Source of the DNA: Lepidurus packardi
Taxonomy: Eukaryota; Arthropoda; Branchiopoda; Notostraca; Triopsidae
Length of the DNA: 64,000 bases
Reading direction: 5' to 3'
Assembly: GCA_023053545.1 (NCBI GenBank)
Contig: JAKZAN010000005.1
Location: 496,001-560,000 of the forward strand
The position numbers and the translations under genes were made by a program. The notes under the pieces were generated by a model. That model made no database searches, was not told where the DNA came from, and saw only the letters and a list, made by a program, of their open reading frames with translations. Below are positions 15,501 through 29,100 of this stretch, piece after piece; position 1 is the stretch's first letter, and every line of letters starts with the position of its first letter.

Positions 15501-18250
15501 TTAATTCAGTCCAGTAATTAATTAATTCAGTACGTAAATAATTAATTCAATCCGTAAGTATTTTATTCATTCCGTAAGGAATTAATTCAGTCCGTAAGGA
15601 ATTAATTCAGTCTGTAAGGAATTAATTCAATCCGTAAGGAATTAATTCAGTCCGTAAGGAATTAATTCAGTCCGTAAGGTATTAATTCAGTCCGTAAGGA
15701 ATTAATTCAATCCGTAAGGAATTAATTCAATCCGTAAGGAATAAATTCAGTCTGTAAGGAATTAATTCAGTCCGTAAGGAATTAATTCAATCCGTAAGGA
15801 ATTAATTCAGTCCGTAAGGAATTAATTCAATCCGTAAGGAATTAATTCAGTCCATTAATTAATTAATTCAGTACGTAAATAATTAATTCAGTCCGTAAGG
15901 ATTTAATTCAGTCCGTAAGGAATTAATTCAGTCCGTAAAGAATTAATTCAATCCGTAAGGAATTAATTCAATCCGTAAGGAATTAATTCATTCCCTAAGG
16001 AATTAATTCATTCCGTAAGGAATTAATTCAGTACGTAAGAAAGTAATTCAGCCCGTAAGGAATTAATTCATTCCCTAAGGAATTAATTCAGTCCGTAAGG
16101 AATTAATTCAATCCGTAAGGAATTAATTCCGTCCGTAAGGAATTAATGAATTCCGTAAGGAATTGATTCAGTCCGTAAGGAAATAACTCAGTCCATTAAT
16201 TAATTAATTCAGTCCGTAAGGAATTTATTCAGTCCGTAAGGAATTAATTCAGTCCGTAAGGAACTAATTCAGTCCGTAAGGAAATAATTCAGTCCGTAAT
16301 GTATTAATTCAGTCCGTAAGAAATTAATTAAGCCCGTAAGGAATTAATTAATTCCCTTAGGAATTAATTTGGTCCGTAAGGAATTAATTCATTCCTTTAA
16401 GAATTAATTCAGTCTGTAAGGAATTAATTCAATCCGTAAGGAATTAATTAAGCCCGTAAGGAATTAATTCATTCCCTAAGGAATTAATTCATTCCGTAAA
16501 GAATTAATTCAGTCCGTAAGGAATTAATTAATTCCCTAAGGAATAAATGTGTTCCGTAAGGAATTAATTAATTCTGTAATTAATTCATTCATTCCGTTAA
16601 GAATTAATTCAGTCTGTAAGGAATTAATTCAGTCCGTACGGAATTAATTCAATCCGTGAGGAATTAATTCAGTCCGTAAGGAATTAATTCAATCCGTAAG
16701 GAATTTATTCAGTCCGTAAGGAATTAATTCAGTCCGTAAGGAATTAATTCAATCCGTAAGGAATTAATTCAGTCCGTAAGGAATTAATTCAATCCGTAAG
16801 GAATTAATTCAGTCCATTAATGAATTAATTCAGTCCGTAAGGAATTAATTCAGTCCGTAAGGAATTAATTCAGTCCGTAAGGAATTAATTCAGAAAGTAA
16901 GGAATTAATTCAGTCCGTAAGGAATTAATTCAATCCGTAATGAATTAATTCAATCCGTAAGGAATTAATTCAGTCCAGTAATTAATTAATTCAGTACGTA
17001 AATAATTAATTCAATCCGTAAGTATTTTATTCATTCCGTAAGGAATTAATTCAGTCCGTAAGGAATTAATTCAGTCTGTAAGGAATTAATTCAATCCGTA
17101 AGGAATTAATTCAGTCCGTAAGGAATTAATTCAGTCCGTAAGGTATTAATTCAGTCCGTAAGGAATTAATTCAATCCGTAAGGAATTAATTCAATCCGTA
17201 AGGAATAAATTCAGTCTGTAAGGAATTAATTCAGTCCGTAAGGAATTAATTCAATCCGTAAGGAATTAATTCAGTCCGTAAGGAATTAATTCAATCCGTA
17301 AGGAATTAATTCAGTCCATTAATTAATTAATTCAGTACGTAAATAATTAATTCAGTCCGTAAGGATTTAATTCAGTCCGTAAGGAATTAATTCAGTCCGT
17401 AAAGAATTAATTCAATCCGTAAGGAATTAATTCAATCCGTAAGGAATTAATTCATTCCCTAAGGAATTAATTCATTCCGTAAGGAATTAATTCAGTACGT
17501 AAGAAAGTAATTCAGCCCGTAAGGAATTAATTCATTCCCTAAGGAATTAATTCAGTCCGTAAGGAATTAATTCAATCCGTAAGGAATTAATTCCGTCCGT
17601 AAGGAATTAATGAATTCCGTAAGGAATTGATTCAGTCCGTAAGGAATTAACTCAGTCCATTAATTAATTAATTCAGTCCGTAAGGAATTTATTCAGTCCG
17701 TAAGGAATTAATTCAGTCCGTAAGGAACTAATTCAGTCCGTAAGGAACTAATTCAGTCCGTAATGTATTAATTCAGTCCGTAAGAAATTAATTAAGCCCG
17801 TAAGGAATTAATAAATTCCCTTAGGAATTAATTTGGTCCGTAAGGTATTAATTCATTCCTTTAAGAATTAATTCAGTCTGTAAGGAATTAATTCAATCCG
17901 TAAGGAATTAATTAAGCCCGTAAGGAATTAATTCATTCCCTAAGGAATTAATTCAATCCGTAAGCAATTAATTCAGCCCGTAAGGAATTAATTAATTCCC
18001 TAAGGAATAAATGTGTTCCGTAAGGAATTAATTAATTCTGTAATTAATTAATTCATTCCGTTAAGAATTAATTCAGTCTGTAAGGAATTAATTCAGTCCG
18101 TAAGGAATTAATTCAATCCGTGAGGAATTAATTCAGTCCGTAAGGAATTAATTCAATCCGTAAGGAATTTATTCAGTCCGTAAGGAATTAATTCAGTCCG
18201 TAAGGAATTAATTCAATCCGTAAGGAATTAATTCAGTCCGTAAGGAATTA
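12600..18250. repeat. Array A: 1464-bp higher-order repeat
   Basis: The variant AAATGTGTTCCG occurs at 12956, 14420, 15083, 16547 and 18011, and the anchor GTCCATTAATTAATTAATTC at 12600, 14064, 16191 and 17655. Spacings are 1464 bp, except for one partial unit of 663 bp around 14.7-15.4 kb (2127 = 1464 + 663). A 701-bp truncated unit precedes the block (anchors 11899 to 12600). Related but longer spacings of the same marker (5456, 8273, 10229, 10269, 12255) show older or rearranged versions to the left. Confidence 0.88.
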
Positions 18251-18255
18251 ATTCA

Positions 18256-21200
18256 GTCCATTAATGAATTAATTCAGTCCGTAAGGAATTAATTCAGTCC
18301 GTAAGGAATTAATTCAGTCCGTAAGGAATTAATTCAGAAAGTAAGGAATTAATTCAGTCCGTAAGGAATTGGTTCAGTCGGTAAGGAATTAATTCAGTCC
18401 GTAAGAAATTAATTCAGCATGTAAGGAATTAATTCATTCCCAAAGGAATTAATTCGGTCCGTAAGGAATTAATTCAGTCCGTAAATAATTAATTCAGTCC
18501 GTAAGGATCTAATTCATTCCGTAAGGAATTAATTCAGCCCGTAAGGAATTAATTCAATCTCTAAGGAATTAATTTGGTCTGTAAGGAATTAATTCATTCC
18601 GTTAAGAATTAATTCATTCTGTAAGGAATTAATTCAATCCGTAAGGAATTAATTCAGTCCGTAAGGAATTAATTCAATCCGTAAGGAATTAATTCCGTCC
18701 GTAAGGAATAAATTCAGTCCGGAAGGTATTAATTCAATCCGTAATGAATTAATTCAGTCCGAAAGGAATTAAGCCCGTAAGGAATTAACTCAGTCCATTA
18801 ATTAATTAATTCAGTCCGTAAGGAATTTATTCAGTCCGAAAGGAATTAATTCAGTCCGTAAGGAATTAATTCAATCCGTAAGGAATTAATTCAGTCCGTA
18901 AGGAATGAATTCAGTCCGTAAGGAATTAATTCAATCCGTAAATAATTATTTAAATCCGTAAGGAATCAATTCCGTCCGTAAGGAATTAATTCAGTCCGTA
19001 AGGAATTATTTCAATCCGTAATGAATTAATTCAGTCCATTAATTAATTAATTCAGTACGTAAATAATTAATTCAATCCGTAAGGAATTAATTCAATCCGT
19101 AAGGAATTTATTCAGTCCGTAAGGAATTAATTCAGTCCGTAAGGAATTAATTCAATCCGTAAGGAATTAATTCAGTCCGTAAGGAATTAATTCAGTCCAT
19201 TAATGAATTAATTCAGTCCGTAAGGAATTAATTCAGTCCGTAAGGAATTAATTCAGTCCGTAAGGAATTAATTCAGAAAGTAAGGAATTAATTCAGTCCG
19301 TAAGGAATTGGTTCAGTCGGTAAGGAATTAATTCAGTCCGTAAGAAATTAATTCAGCATGTAAGGAATTAATTCATTCCCAAAGGAATTAATTCGGTCCG
19401 TAAGGAATTAATTCAGTCCGTAAATAATTAATTCAGTCCGTAAGGATCTAATTCATTCCGTAAGGAATTAATTCAGCCCGTAAGGAATTAATTCAATCTC
19501 TAAGGAATTAATTTGGTCTGTAAGGAATTAATTCATTCCGTTAAGAATTAATTCATTCTGTAAGGAATTAATTCAATCCGTAAGGAATTAATTCAGTCCG
19601 TAAGGAATTAATTCAATCCGTAAGGAATTAATTCCGTCCGTAAGGAATAAATTCAGTCCGGAAGGTATTAATTCAATCCGTAATGAATTAATTCAGTCCG
19701 AAAGGAATTAAGCCCGTAAGGAATTAACTCAGTCCATTAATTAATTAATTCAGTCCGTAAGGAATTTATTCAGTCCGAAAGGAATTAATTCAGTCCGTAA
19801 GGAATTAATTCAATCCGTAAGGAATTAATTCAGTCCGTAAGGAATGAATTCAGTCCGTAAGGAATTAATTCAATCCGTAAATAATTATTTAAATCCGTAA
19901 GGAATCAATTCCGTCCGTAAGGAATTAATTCAGTCCGTAAGGAATTATTTCAATCCGTAATGAATTAATTCAGTCCATTAATTAATTAATTCAGTACGTA
20001 AATAATTAATTCAATCCGTAAGGAATTAATTCAGTCCGTAAGGAATTAATTCAATCCGTAAGGAATTAATTCAATCCGTCAGGAATAAATTCAGTATGTA
20101 AGGAATTAATTCAGTCCGTAAGGAATTAATTCAATCCGTAAGGAATTAATTCAGTCCGTAAGGAACTAATTCAGTCCGTAAGGAACTAATTCAGTCCGTA
20201 ATGTATTAATTCAGTCCGTAAGAAATTAATTAAGCCCGTAAGGAATTAATAAATTCCCTTAGGAATTAATTTGGTCCGTAAGGTATTAATTCATTCCTTT
20301 AAGAATTAATTCAGTCTGTAAGGAATTAATTCAATCCGTAAGGAATTAATTAAGCCCGTAAGGAATTAATTCATTCCCTAAGGAATTAATTCAATCCGTA
20401 AGGAATTAATTCAGTCCGTAAGGAATTAATTCAGTCCATTAATGAATTAATTCAGTCCGTAAGGAATTAATTCAGTCCGTAAGGAATTAATTCAGTCCGT
20501 AAGAAATTAATTCAGAAAGTAAGGAATTAATTCAGTCCGTAAGGAATTGGTTCAGTCGGTAAGGAATTAATTCAGTCCGTAAGAAATTAATTCAGCATGT
20601 AAGGAATTAATTCATTCCCAAAGGAATTAATTCGGTCCGTAAGGAATTAATTCAGTCCGTAAATAATTAATTCAGTCCGTAAGGATCTAATTCATTCCGT
20701 AAGGAATTAATTCAGCCCGTAAGGAATTAATTCAATCTCTAAGGAATTAATTTGGTCTGTAAGGAATTAATTCATTCCGTTAAGAATTAATTCATTCTGT
20801 AAGGAATTAATTCAATCCGTAAGGAATTAATTCAGTCCGTAAGGAATTAATTCAATCCGTAAGGAATTAATTCCGTCCGTAAGGAATAAATTCAGTCCGG
20901 AAGGTATTAATTCAATCCGTAATGAATTAATTCAGTCCGAAAGGAATTAAGCCCGTAAGGAATTAACTCAGTCCATTAATTAATTAATTCAGTCCGTAAG
21001 GAATTTATTCAGTCCGAAAGGAATTAATTCAGTCCGTAAGGAATTAATTCAATCCGTAAGGAATTAATTCAGTCCGTAAGGAATGAATTCAGTCCGTAAG
21101 GAATTAATTCAATCCGTAAATAATTAATTAAATCCGTAAGGAATCAATTCCGTCCGTAAGGAATTAATTCAGTCCGTAAGGAATTATTTCAATCCGTAAT

Positions 21201-21450
21201 GAATTAATTCAGTCCATTAATTAATTAATTCAGTACGTAAATAATTAATTCAATCCGTAAGGAATTAATTCAGTCCGTAAGGAATTAATTCAATCCGTAA
21301 GGAATTAATTCAATCCGTCAGGAATAAATTCAGTATGTAAGGAATTAATTCAGTCCGTAAGGAATTAATTCAATCCGTAAGGAATTAATTCAGTCCGTAA
21401 GGAATTAATTCAGTCCGTAAGGAATTAATTCAATCCGTAATGAATTAATT
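18256..21450. repeat. Array A: 939/1239-bp higher-order units
   Basis: The marker GTCCATTAATGAATT occurs at 18256, 19195 and 20434, and the rare variant GGTTCAGTCGG at 18371, 19310 and 20549. Both give spacings of 939 and 1239 bp. The extra 300 bp in the second interval carries units (GGAACTAATTCAG, TAATAAATTCCC, AAGGTATTAATTCATTCC) that match the 1464-bp repeat just upstream, around 17.70-17.95 kb. That is consistent with an insertion or exchange from that block. Confidence 0.85.
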
Positions 21451-23057
21451 CAGTCCGTAAGGAATTAATTCAGTACGTAAATAATTAATTTAGTCCGTAA
21501 GGATTTAATTCAGTCCGTAAGGAATTAATTCAGTCCGTAAAGAATTAATTCAATCCGTAAGGAATTAATTCAATCCGTAAGGAATTATTCAATCCGTAAG
21601 GAATTAATTCAGTCCGTAAGGAATTAATTCAGTCCGTAAGGAATTAATTCAATCCGTAAGGAATTAATTCAATCCGTAAGAAATAAATTCAGTCCGTAAG
21701 GAATTAATTCAGTCCGTAATTAATTAATTCAATCCGTAAGGAATTAATTCAATCCGTAAGGAATAAATTCATTCCGTAAGGAATTAATTCAGTCCGTAAG
21801 GAATTAATTCAATCTGTAATGAATTAATTCAATAAGTAAGGAATTAATTCAATCCGTAAGGAATTAATTCAGTCCGTAAGGAATTAATTCAGTCCGTAAG
21901 GAATTAATTCAGTCCGTAAGGAATTAATTCAATCCGTAAGGAATTTATTCAGTCCGTAAGGAATTGATTCAGTCCGTAAGGAATTAATTCAGTCCGTAAG
22001 GAATAAATTCAGTCCGTAAGAAAGTAATTCAGCCCGTAAGGAATTAATTCATTCCCTAAGGAACTAATTCAGTCCGTAATGTATTAATTCAGTCCGTAAG
22101 AAATTAATTCAGTCCGTAAGAAATTAATTCAGCCCGTAAGGAATTAATTAATTCCCTAAGGAATTAATTTGGTCCGTAAGGAATTAATTTGGTCCGTAAG
22201 GAATTAATTCATTCCGTAAGGAATTAATTCAATCCGTAAGGAATTAATTCATTCCGTAAGGAATTTATTATGTTAGTAAGGAATTAATTCAGTCCGTAAG
22301 GCACTAATTCAGTCCGTAATGTATTAATGCAGTCCGTAAGGAATAAATTCAGCCCGTAAGGAATTAATTCAATCTCTAAGGAATTAATTTGGTCCGTAAA
22401 GTATTAATTCATTCAGTTAAGAATTAATTCATTCTGTAAGGAATTAATTCAATCCGTAAGGAATTTATTCAGTCCGAAAGGAATTAATTCAATCCGTAAG
22501 GAATTAATTCCGTCCGTAAGGAATTTATTCAGTCCGTAAGGAATTAATTCAGTCCGTAAGGAATTAATTCAATCCGTAATGAATTAATTCAGTCCATTAA
22601 TTAATTAATTCAGTACGTAAATAATTAATTCAGTCCATAAGGATTTAATTCAGTCCGTAAGGAATTAATTCAGTCCGTAAAGAATTAATTCAATCCGTAA
22701 GGAATTAATTCAATCCCTAAGGAATTAATTCATTCCCTAAGGAATTAATTCATTCCGTAAGGAATTAATTCAGTCCGTAAGAAAGTAATTCAGCCCGAAA
22801 GGAATTAATTCATTCCCTAAGGAATTAATTCAGTCCGTAAAGAATTAATTCAGTCCGTAAGGAATTAATTCAGTCCGTAAGAAAGTAATTCAGCCCGTAA
22901 GGAATTAATTCATTCCCTAAGGAATTAATTCAGTCCGTAAAGAATTAATTCAGTCCGTAAGGAATTAATTCAGTAAGTAAGGAATTAATTCAGTCCGTAA
23001 GGAATTAATTCAGTCCGTAAGGAATTAATTCAATCCGTAAGGAATTAATTCCATCCG

Positions 23058-23157
23058 NNNNNNNNNNNNNNNNNNNNNNNNNNNNNNNNNNNNNNNNNNN
23101 NNNNNNNNNNNNNNNNNNNNNNNNNNNNNNNNNNNNNNNNNNNNNNNNNNNNNNNNN
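23058..23157. other. Assembly gap (100 N)
   Basis: Exactly 100 N separate array A, ending in CCATCCG, from array B, starting AGGAAATTTC. A run of exactly 100 is a common convention for a gap of unknown length, so the true distance, and perhaps even the adjacency and orientation of A and B, is not established by this sequence. Confidence 0.98.
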
Positions 23158-26100
23158 AGGAAATTTCAGGTAAAATTACAAGCAAATTTCAAGGAAATTT
23201 CATTGAAATTTCAGGTAAAATTACAAGCATATTTCAACGAAATTTCAATGAAATTTCAGTGTAATTTCAATAAAATTTCATTGAAATTTCAGGTAAAATT
23301 ACAAGCATATTTCAACGAAATTTCAATGAAATTTCAGTGTAATTTCAATAAGATTTCGAGGAAATTTCAGGTAAAATTACAAGCAAATTTCAAGTAAATT
23401 TCATTGAAATTTCAGGTAAAATTACAAGCATATTTCAACGAAATTTCAATGAAATTTCAGTGTAATTTCAATAAGATTTCGAAGAAATTTCAGGTAAAAT
23501 TACAAGCAAATTTCAAGAAAATTTCATTGAAATTTCAGGTAAAATTACAAGCATATTTCAACGACATTTCAATGAAATTTCAGTGTAATTGCAATAAGAT
23601 TTCGAGGAAATTTCAGGTAAAATTACAAGCAAATTTCAAGGAAATTTCATTGAAGTTTCAGTGTAATTTCAATAAGATTTCGAGGAAATTTCAGGTAAAA
23701 TTACAAGCAAATTTCAAGGAAATTTCATTGAAGTTTCAGATACAATTACAAGCATATTTCAACGAAATTTCAATGAAATTTCACTGTAATTTCATTAAGA
23801 TTTCGAAGAAATTTCAGGTAAAATCAAGTAAATTTCAGGGAAATTTCAGGTAAAATTACAAGCAAATTTCAAGGAAATTTCATTGAAATTTCAGGTAAAA
23901 TTACAAGCATATTTCAAAGAAATTTCAATGAAATTTCAGTGTAATTTCAATAAGATTTCGAAGAAATTTCAGGTAAAATTACATGCAAATTTCAAGGAAA
24001 TTTCATTGAAGTTTCAGTGTAATTTCAATAAGATTTCGAAAAAATTTCAGGTAAAATTACAATCAAATTTCATTGAAATTTCAGGTAAAATCACAGCATG
24101 TTTCAACGAAATCTCAATGAAATTTCAGTGTAATTTCCATAAGATTTCGAGGAAATTTCAGGTAAAATTACAAGCAAATTTCAAGGAAAATTCATTGAAA
24201 TTTCAGGTAAAATTACAAGCATATTTCAACGAAATTTCAATGAAATTTCAGTGTAATTTCAATAAGATTTCGAGGAAATTTGAGGTAAAATTACAAGCAA
24301 ATTTCAAGGAAATTTCATTGAAGTTTCAGTGTAATTTCAATAAGATTTCGAGGAAATTTCAGGTAAAATTACAAGCAAATTTCAAGGAAATTTCATTGAA
24401 GTTTCAGGTAAAATTACAAGCAAATTTCAAGGAAATTTCATTGAAGTTTCAGGTAAAATTACAAGCATATTTCAACGAAATTTCAATGAAATTTCACTGT
24501 AATTTCATTAAGATTTCGAAGAAATTTCAGGTAAAATCAAGTAAATTTCAGAGAAATTTCAGGTAAAATTACAAGCAAATTTCAAGGAAATTTCATTGAA
24601 ATTTCAGGTAAAATTACAAGCATATTTCAACGAAATTTCAATGAAATTTCAGTGTAATTTCAATAAGATTTCGAAGAAATTTCAGTTAAAATTACAAGCA
24701 AATTTCAGGGAAATTCAGGTAAAATTACAAGCAAATTTCAAGAAAATTTCATTGAAATTTCAGGTAAAATTACAAGCATATTTCAACGAAATTTCAATGA
24801 AATTTCAGTGTAATTTCAATAAGATTTCGAAGAAATTTCAGGTAAAATTACAAGCAAATTTCAGGGAAATTTCAGGTAAAATTACAAGAAAATTTCAAGA
24901 AAATTTCATTGAAATTTCAGGTAAAATTACTAGCATATTTCAACGAAATTTCAATGAAATTTCAGTGTAATTTCAATAATATTTCGAGGAAATTTCAGGT
25001 AAAAATACAAGCAAATTTCAAGGAAATTTCATTGAAATTTCAGGTAAAATTACAAGCATATTTCAAGGAAATTTCAAGGAAATTTCAGGTAAAATTACAA
25101 GCAAATTTCAAGGAAATTTCATTGAAATTTCAGGTAAAATTACAAGCATATTTCAACGAAATTTCAATGAAATTTCAGTGTAATTTCAATAAGATTTTGA
25201 GGAAATTTCAGGTAAAATTACAAGCATATTTCAACGAAATTTCAATGAAATTTCAGTGTAGTTTCAATAAGATTTCGAGGAAATTTCAGGTAAAATTACA
25301 AGCAAATTTCAAGGAAATTTCATTTAAATTTCAGGTAAAATTACAAGCATATTTCAACGAAATTTCAATGAAATTTCAGTGTAATTTCAATAAGATTACG
25401 AGTAAATTTCAGGTAAAATTACAAACAAATTTCAAGGAAATTTCATTGAAATTTCAGGTTAAATTACAAGTATACTTCAACGAAATTTCAATGAAATTTC
25501 ATTGTAATTTCAATAAGATTTCGAGGAAATTTCAGGTAAAATTACAGGCAAATTTCAAGGAAATTTCATTGAAATTTCAGGTAAAATTACACGCATATTT
25601 CAACGAAATTTCGATGAAATTACAGTGTAATTTCAATGAGATTTCGTGGAAAATTCAGGTAAAATTACAAGCAAATTTCAAGCAAATTTCATTGAAATTT
25701 CAGGTAAAATTACTAACAAATTTCAAGGAAATTTCATTGAAATTTCAGGTAAAATTACAAGCATGTTTCAACGAAATCTCAATGAAATTTCAGTGTAATT
25801 TCAATAAGATTTCGAAGAAATTTCAGGTAAAATTACAAGCAAATTTCAGGGAAATTTCAGGTAAAATTACAAGCAAATTTCAAGAAAATTTCAGGTAAAA
25901 TTACAAGCATATTTCAAAGACATTCCAATGAAATTTCAGTGTAATTGCAATAAGATTTCGAAGAAATTTCAGGTAAAATTACAAGCAAATTTCAGGGAAA
26001 TTTCAGGTAAAATTACAAGCAAATTTCAAGAAAATTTCAGTTAAAATTACAAGCATATTTCAACGACATTCCAATGAAATTTCAGTGTAATTGCAATAAG

Positions 26101-29100
26101 ATTTCGAGGAAATTTCAGGTAAAATTACAAGCAAATTTCAAGGAAATTTCATTGAAGTTTCAGTGTAATTTCAATAAGATTTCGAAGAAATTTCAGGTAA
26201 AATTACAAGCAAATTTCAAGGAAATTTCATTGAATTTTCAGGTAAAATTACAAGCAAAATTCAAGGAAATTTCATTGAAATTTCAGGTAAAATCACAAGC
26301 ATATTTCAACGAAATCTCAATGAAATTTCAGTGTAATTTCAATAAGATTACGAGGAAATTTCAGGTAAAATAACAAGCAAATTTCAAGGAAATTTCATTG
26401 AAATTTCAGGTAAAATCACGAGCACATTTCAACGAAATCTCAATGAAATTTCAGTGTAATTTCAATAAGATTTCGAGGAAATTTCAGGTAAAATTACAAG
26501 CAAATTTCAAAAAAAATTCCATTGAAATTTCAGGTAAAATTACAAGCATATTTCAACGACATTCCAATGAAATTTCAGTGTAATTTCAATAAGATTTCGA
26601 GGAAATTTCAGGTAAAATTACAAGCAAATTTCAAGGAAATTTCATTGAAATTTCAGGTAAAATTATAAGCATATTTCAATGAAATTTCAATGAAATTTCA
26701 GTGTAATTCCAATAAGATTTCGAGGAAATTTCAGGTAAAATTACAAGCAAATTTCAAGGAAATTTCACTGAAGTTTCAGTGTAATTTCAATAAGATTTCG
26801 AGGAAATTTCAGGTAAAATTACAAGCAAATTTCAAGGAAATTTCATTGAAATTTCAGGTAAAAGTACAAGCATATTTCAACGAAATTTCAATGAAATTTC
26901 AGTATAATTTCAATAAGATTTCGAGAAATTTCAGGTAAAATTACAAGCAAATTTCAGGGAAATTCAGGTAAAATTACAAGCAAATTTCAAGAAAATTTCA
27001 TTGAAATTTCAGGTAAAATTACAAACATATTTCAACGACATTTCAATGAAATTTCAGTGTAATTTCAATAAGATTTCGAGGAAATTTCAGGTAAAATTAC
27101 AAGCAAATTTCAAGGAAATTTCAGTGTAATTGCAATAAGATTTCGAGGAAATTTCAGGAAAAATTACAAGCAAATTTCAAGGAAATTTCATTAAATTTTC
27201 AGTATAATTTCAATAAGATTTCGAGGAAATTTCAGGTAAAATTACAAGCAAATTTCAAGGAAATTTCATTGAAGTTTCAGGTAAAATTACAAGCATATTT
27301 CAACGAAATTTCAATGAAATTTCACTGTAATTTCATTAAGATTTCGAAGAAATTTCATGTAAAATCAAGTAAATTTCAGGGAAATTTCAGGTAAAATTAC
27401 AAGCAAATTTCAATGAAATTTCATTGAAATTTCAGGTTATATTACAAGCATATTTCAACGAAATTTCAATGAAATTTCAGTGTAATTTCAATAAGATTTC
27501 GAGTAAATTTCAGGTAAAATTACAAACAATTTTCAAGGAAATTTCATTGAAATTTCAGGTTAAATTACAAGTATACTTCAACGAAATTTCAATGAAATTT
27601 CATTGTAATTTCAATAAGATTTCGAGGAAATTTCAGGTAAAATTACAGGCAAATTTCAAGGAAATTTCATTGAAATTTCAGGTAAAATTACACGCATATT
27701 TCAACGAAATTTCGATGAAATTTCAGTGTAATTTCAATGAGATTTCGAGGAAATTTCAGGTAAAATTACAAGCAAATTTCAAGGAAATTTCATTGAAGTT
27801 TCAGTGTAATTTCAATAAGATTTCGAAAAAATTTCAGGTAAAATTACAAGCAAATTTCAAGGAAATTTCATTGAAATTTCAGGTAAAATCACAAGCATGT
27901 TTCAACGAAATCTCAATGAAATTTCAGTGTAATTTCAATAAGATTTCGAAGAAATTTCAGGTAAAATTACAAGCAAATTTCAGGGAAATTTCAGGTAAAA
28001 TTACAAGCAAATTTCAAGAAAATTTCAGGTAAAATTACAAGCATATTTCAAAGACATTCCAATGAAATTTCAGTGTAATTGCAATAAGATTTCGAAGAAA
28101 TTTCAGGTAAAATTACAAGCAAATTTCAGGGAAATTTCAGGTAAAATTACAAGCAAATTTCAAGAAAATTTCAGTTAAAATTACAAGCATATTTCAACGA
28201 CATTCCAATGAAATTTCAGTTTAATTGCAATAAGATTTCGAGGAAATTTCAGGTAAAATTACAAGCAAATTTCAAGGAAATTTCATTGAAGTTTCAGTGT
28301 AATTTCAATAAGATTTCGAAGAAATTTCAGGTAAAATTACAAGCAAATTTCAAGGAAATTTCATTGAATTTTCAGATAAAATTACAAGCAAAATTCATGG
28401 AAATTTCATTGAAATTTCAGGTAAAATCACAAGCATATTTCAACGAAATCTCAATGAAATTTCAGTGTAATTTCAATAAGATTACGAGGAAATTTCAGGT
28501 AAAATAACAAGCAAATTTCAAGGAAATTTCATTGAAATTTCAGGTAAAATCACAAGCACATTTCAACGAAATCTCAATGAAATTTCAGTGTAATTTTAAT
28601 AAGATTTCGAGGAAATTTCAGGTAAAATTACAAGCAAATTTCAAGGAAATTTCATTGAAGTTTCAGGTAAAATTACAAGCATATTCCAACGAAATTTCAA
28701 TGAAATTTCACTGTAATTTCATTAAGATTTCGAAGAAATTTCATGTAAAATCAAGTAAATTTCAGGGAAATTTCATTGAAATTTCAGGTTATATTACAAG
28801 CATATTTCAACGAAATTTCAATGAAATTTCAGTGTAATTGCAATAAGATTTCGAGGAAATTACAGGTAAAATTACAAGCAAATTTCAAGGAAATTTCATT
28901 GAAGTTTCAGTGTAATTTCAATAAGATTTCGAAAAAATTTCAGGTAAAATTACAAGCAAATTTCAAGGAAATTTCATTGAAATTTCAGGTAAAATTACAA
29001 GCAAATTTCAAGAAAATTTCATTGAAATTTCAGGTAAAACCACAAGCATGTTTCAACGAAATCTCAATGAAATTTCAGTGTAATTTTAATAAGATTTCGA

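Larger units (their letters stand above)
1..23057. repeat. Satellite array A: 20-bp tandem repeat
   Basis: More than 1,100 head-to-tail copies of a 20-bp unit, consensus GGAATTAATTCAGTCCGTAA, run from the window start to the N gap. The commonest variant has CAATCC in place of CAGTCC; others carry CATTCC, TCCGTCC, CCCTAAGG or AAATAATT. About 35% GC by the consensus. The unit contains the 10-bp palindrome GAATTAATTC. Diagnostic variant units (for example CAGAAAGTAAGG, AAATGTGTTCCG, GTCCATTAATTAATTAATTC) recur at fixed long distances, so the array has higher-order structure. The unit length is not divisible by three and TAA stops are frequent, so no long open frame exists. The left end lies outside the window; the right end is cut by the gap. 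No gene is seen anywhere in it. Confidence 0.98.

Noticed and set aside
1-23057. Replication origin or regulatory array in the AT-rich 20-mers
   Set aside because: Short palindromes and AT content alone are expected in such a satellite. There is no adjacent gene or known origin motif to support a function.
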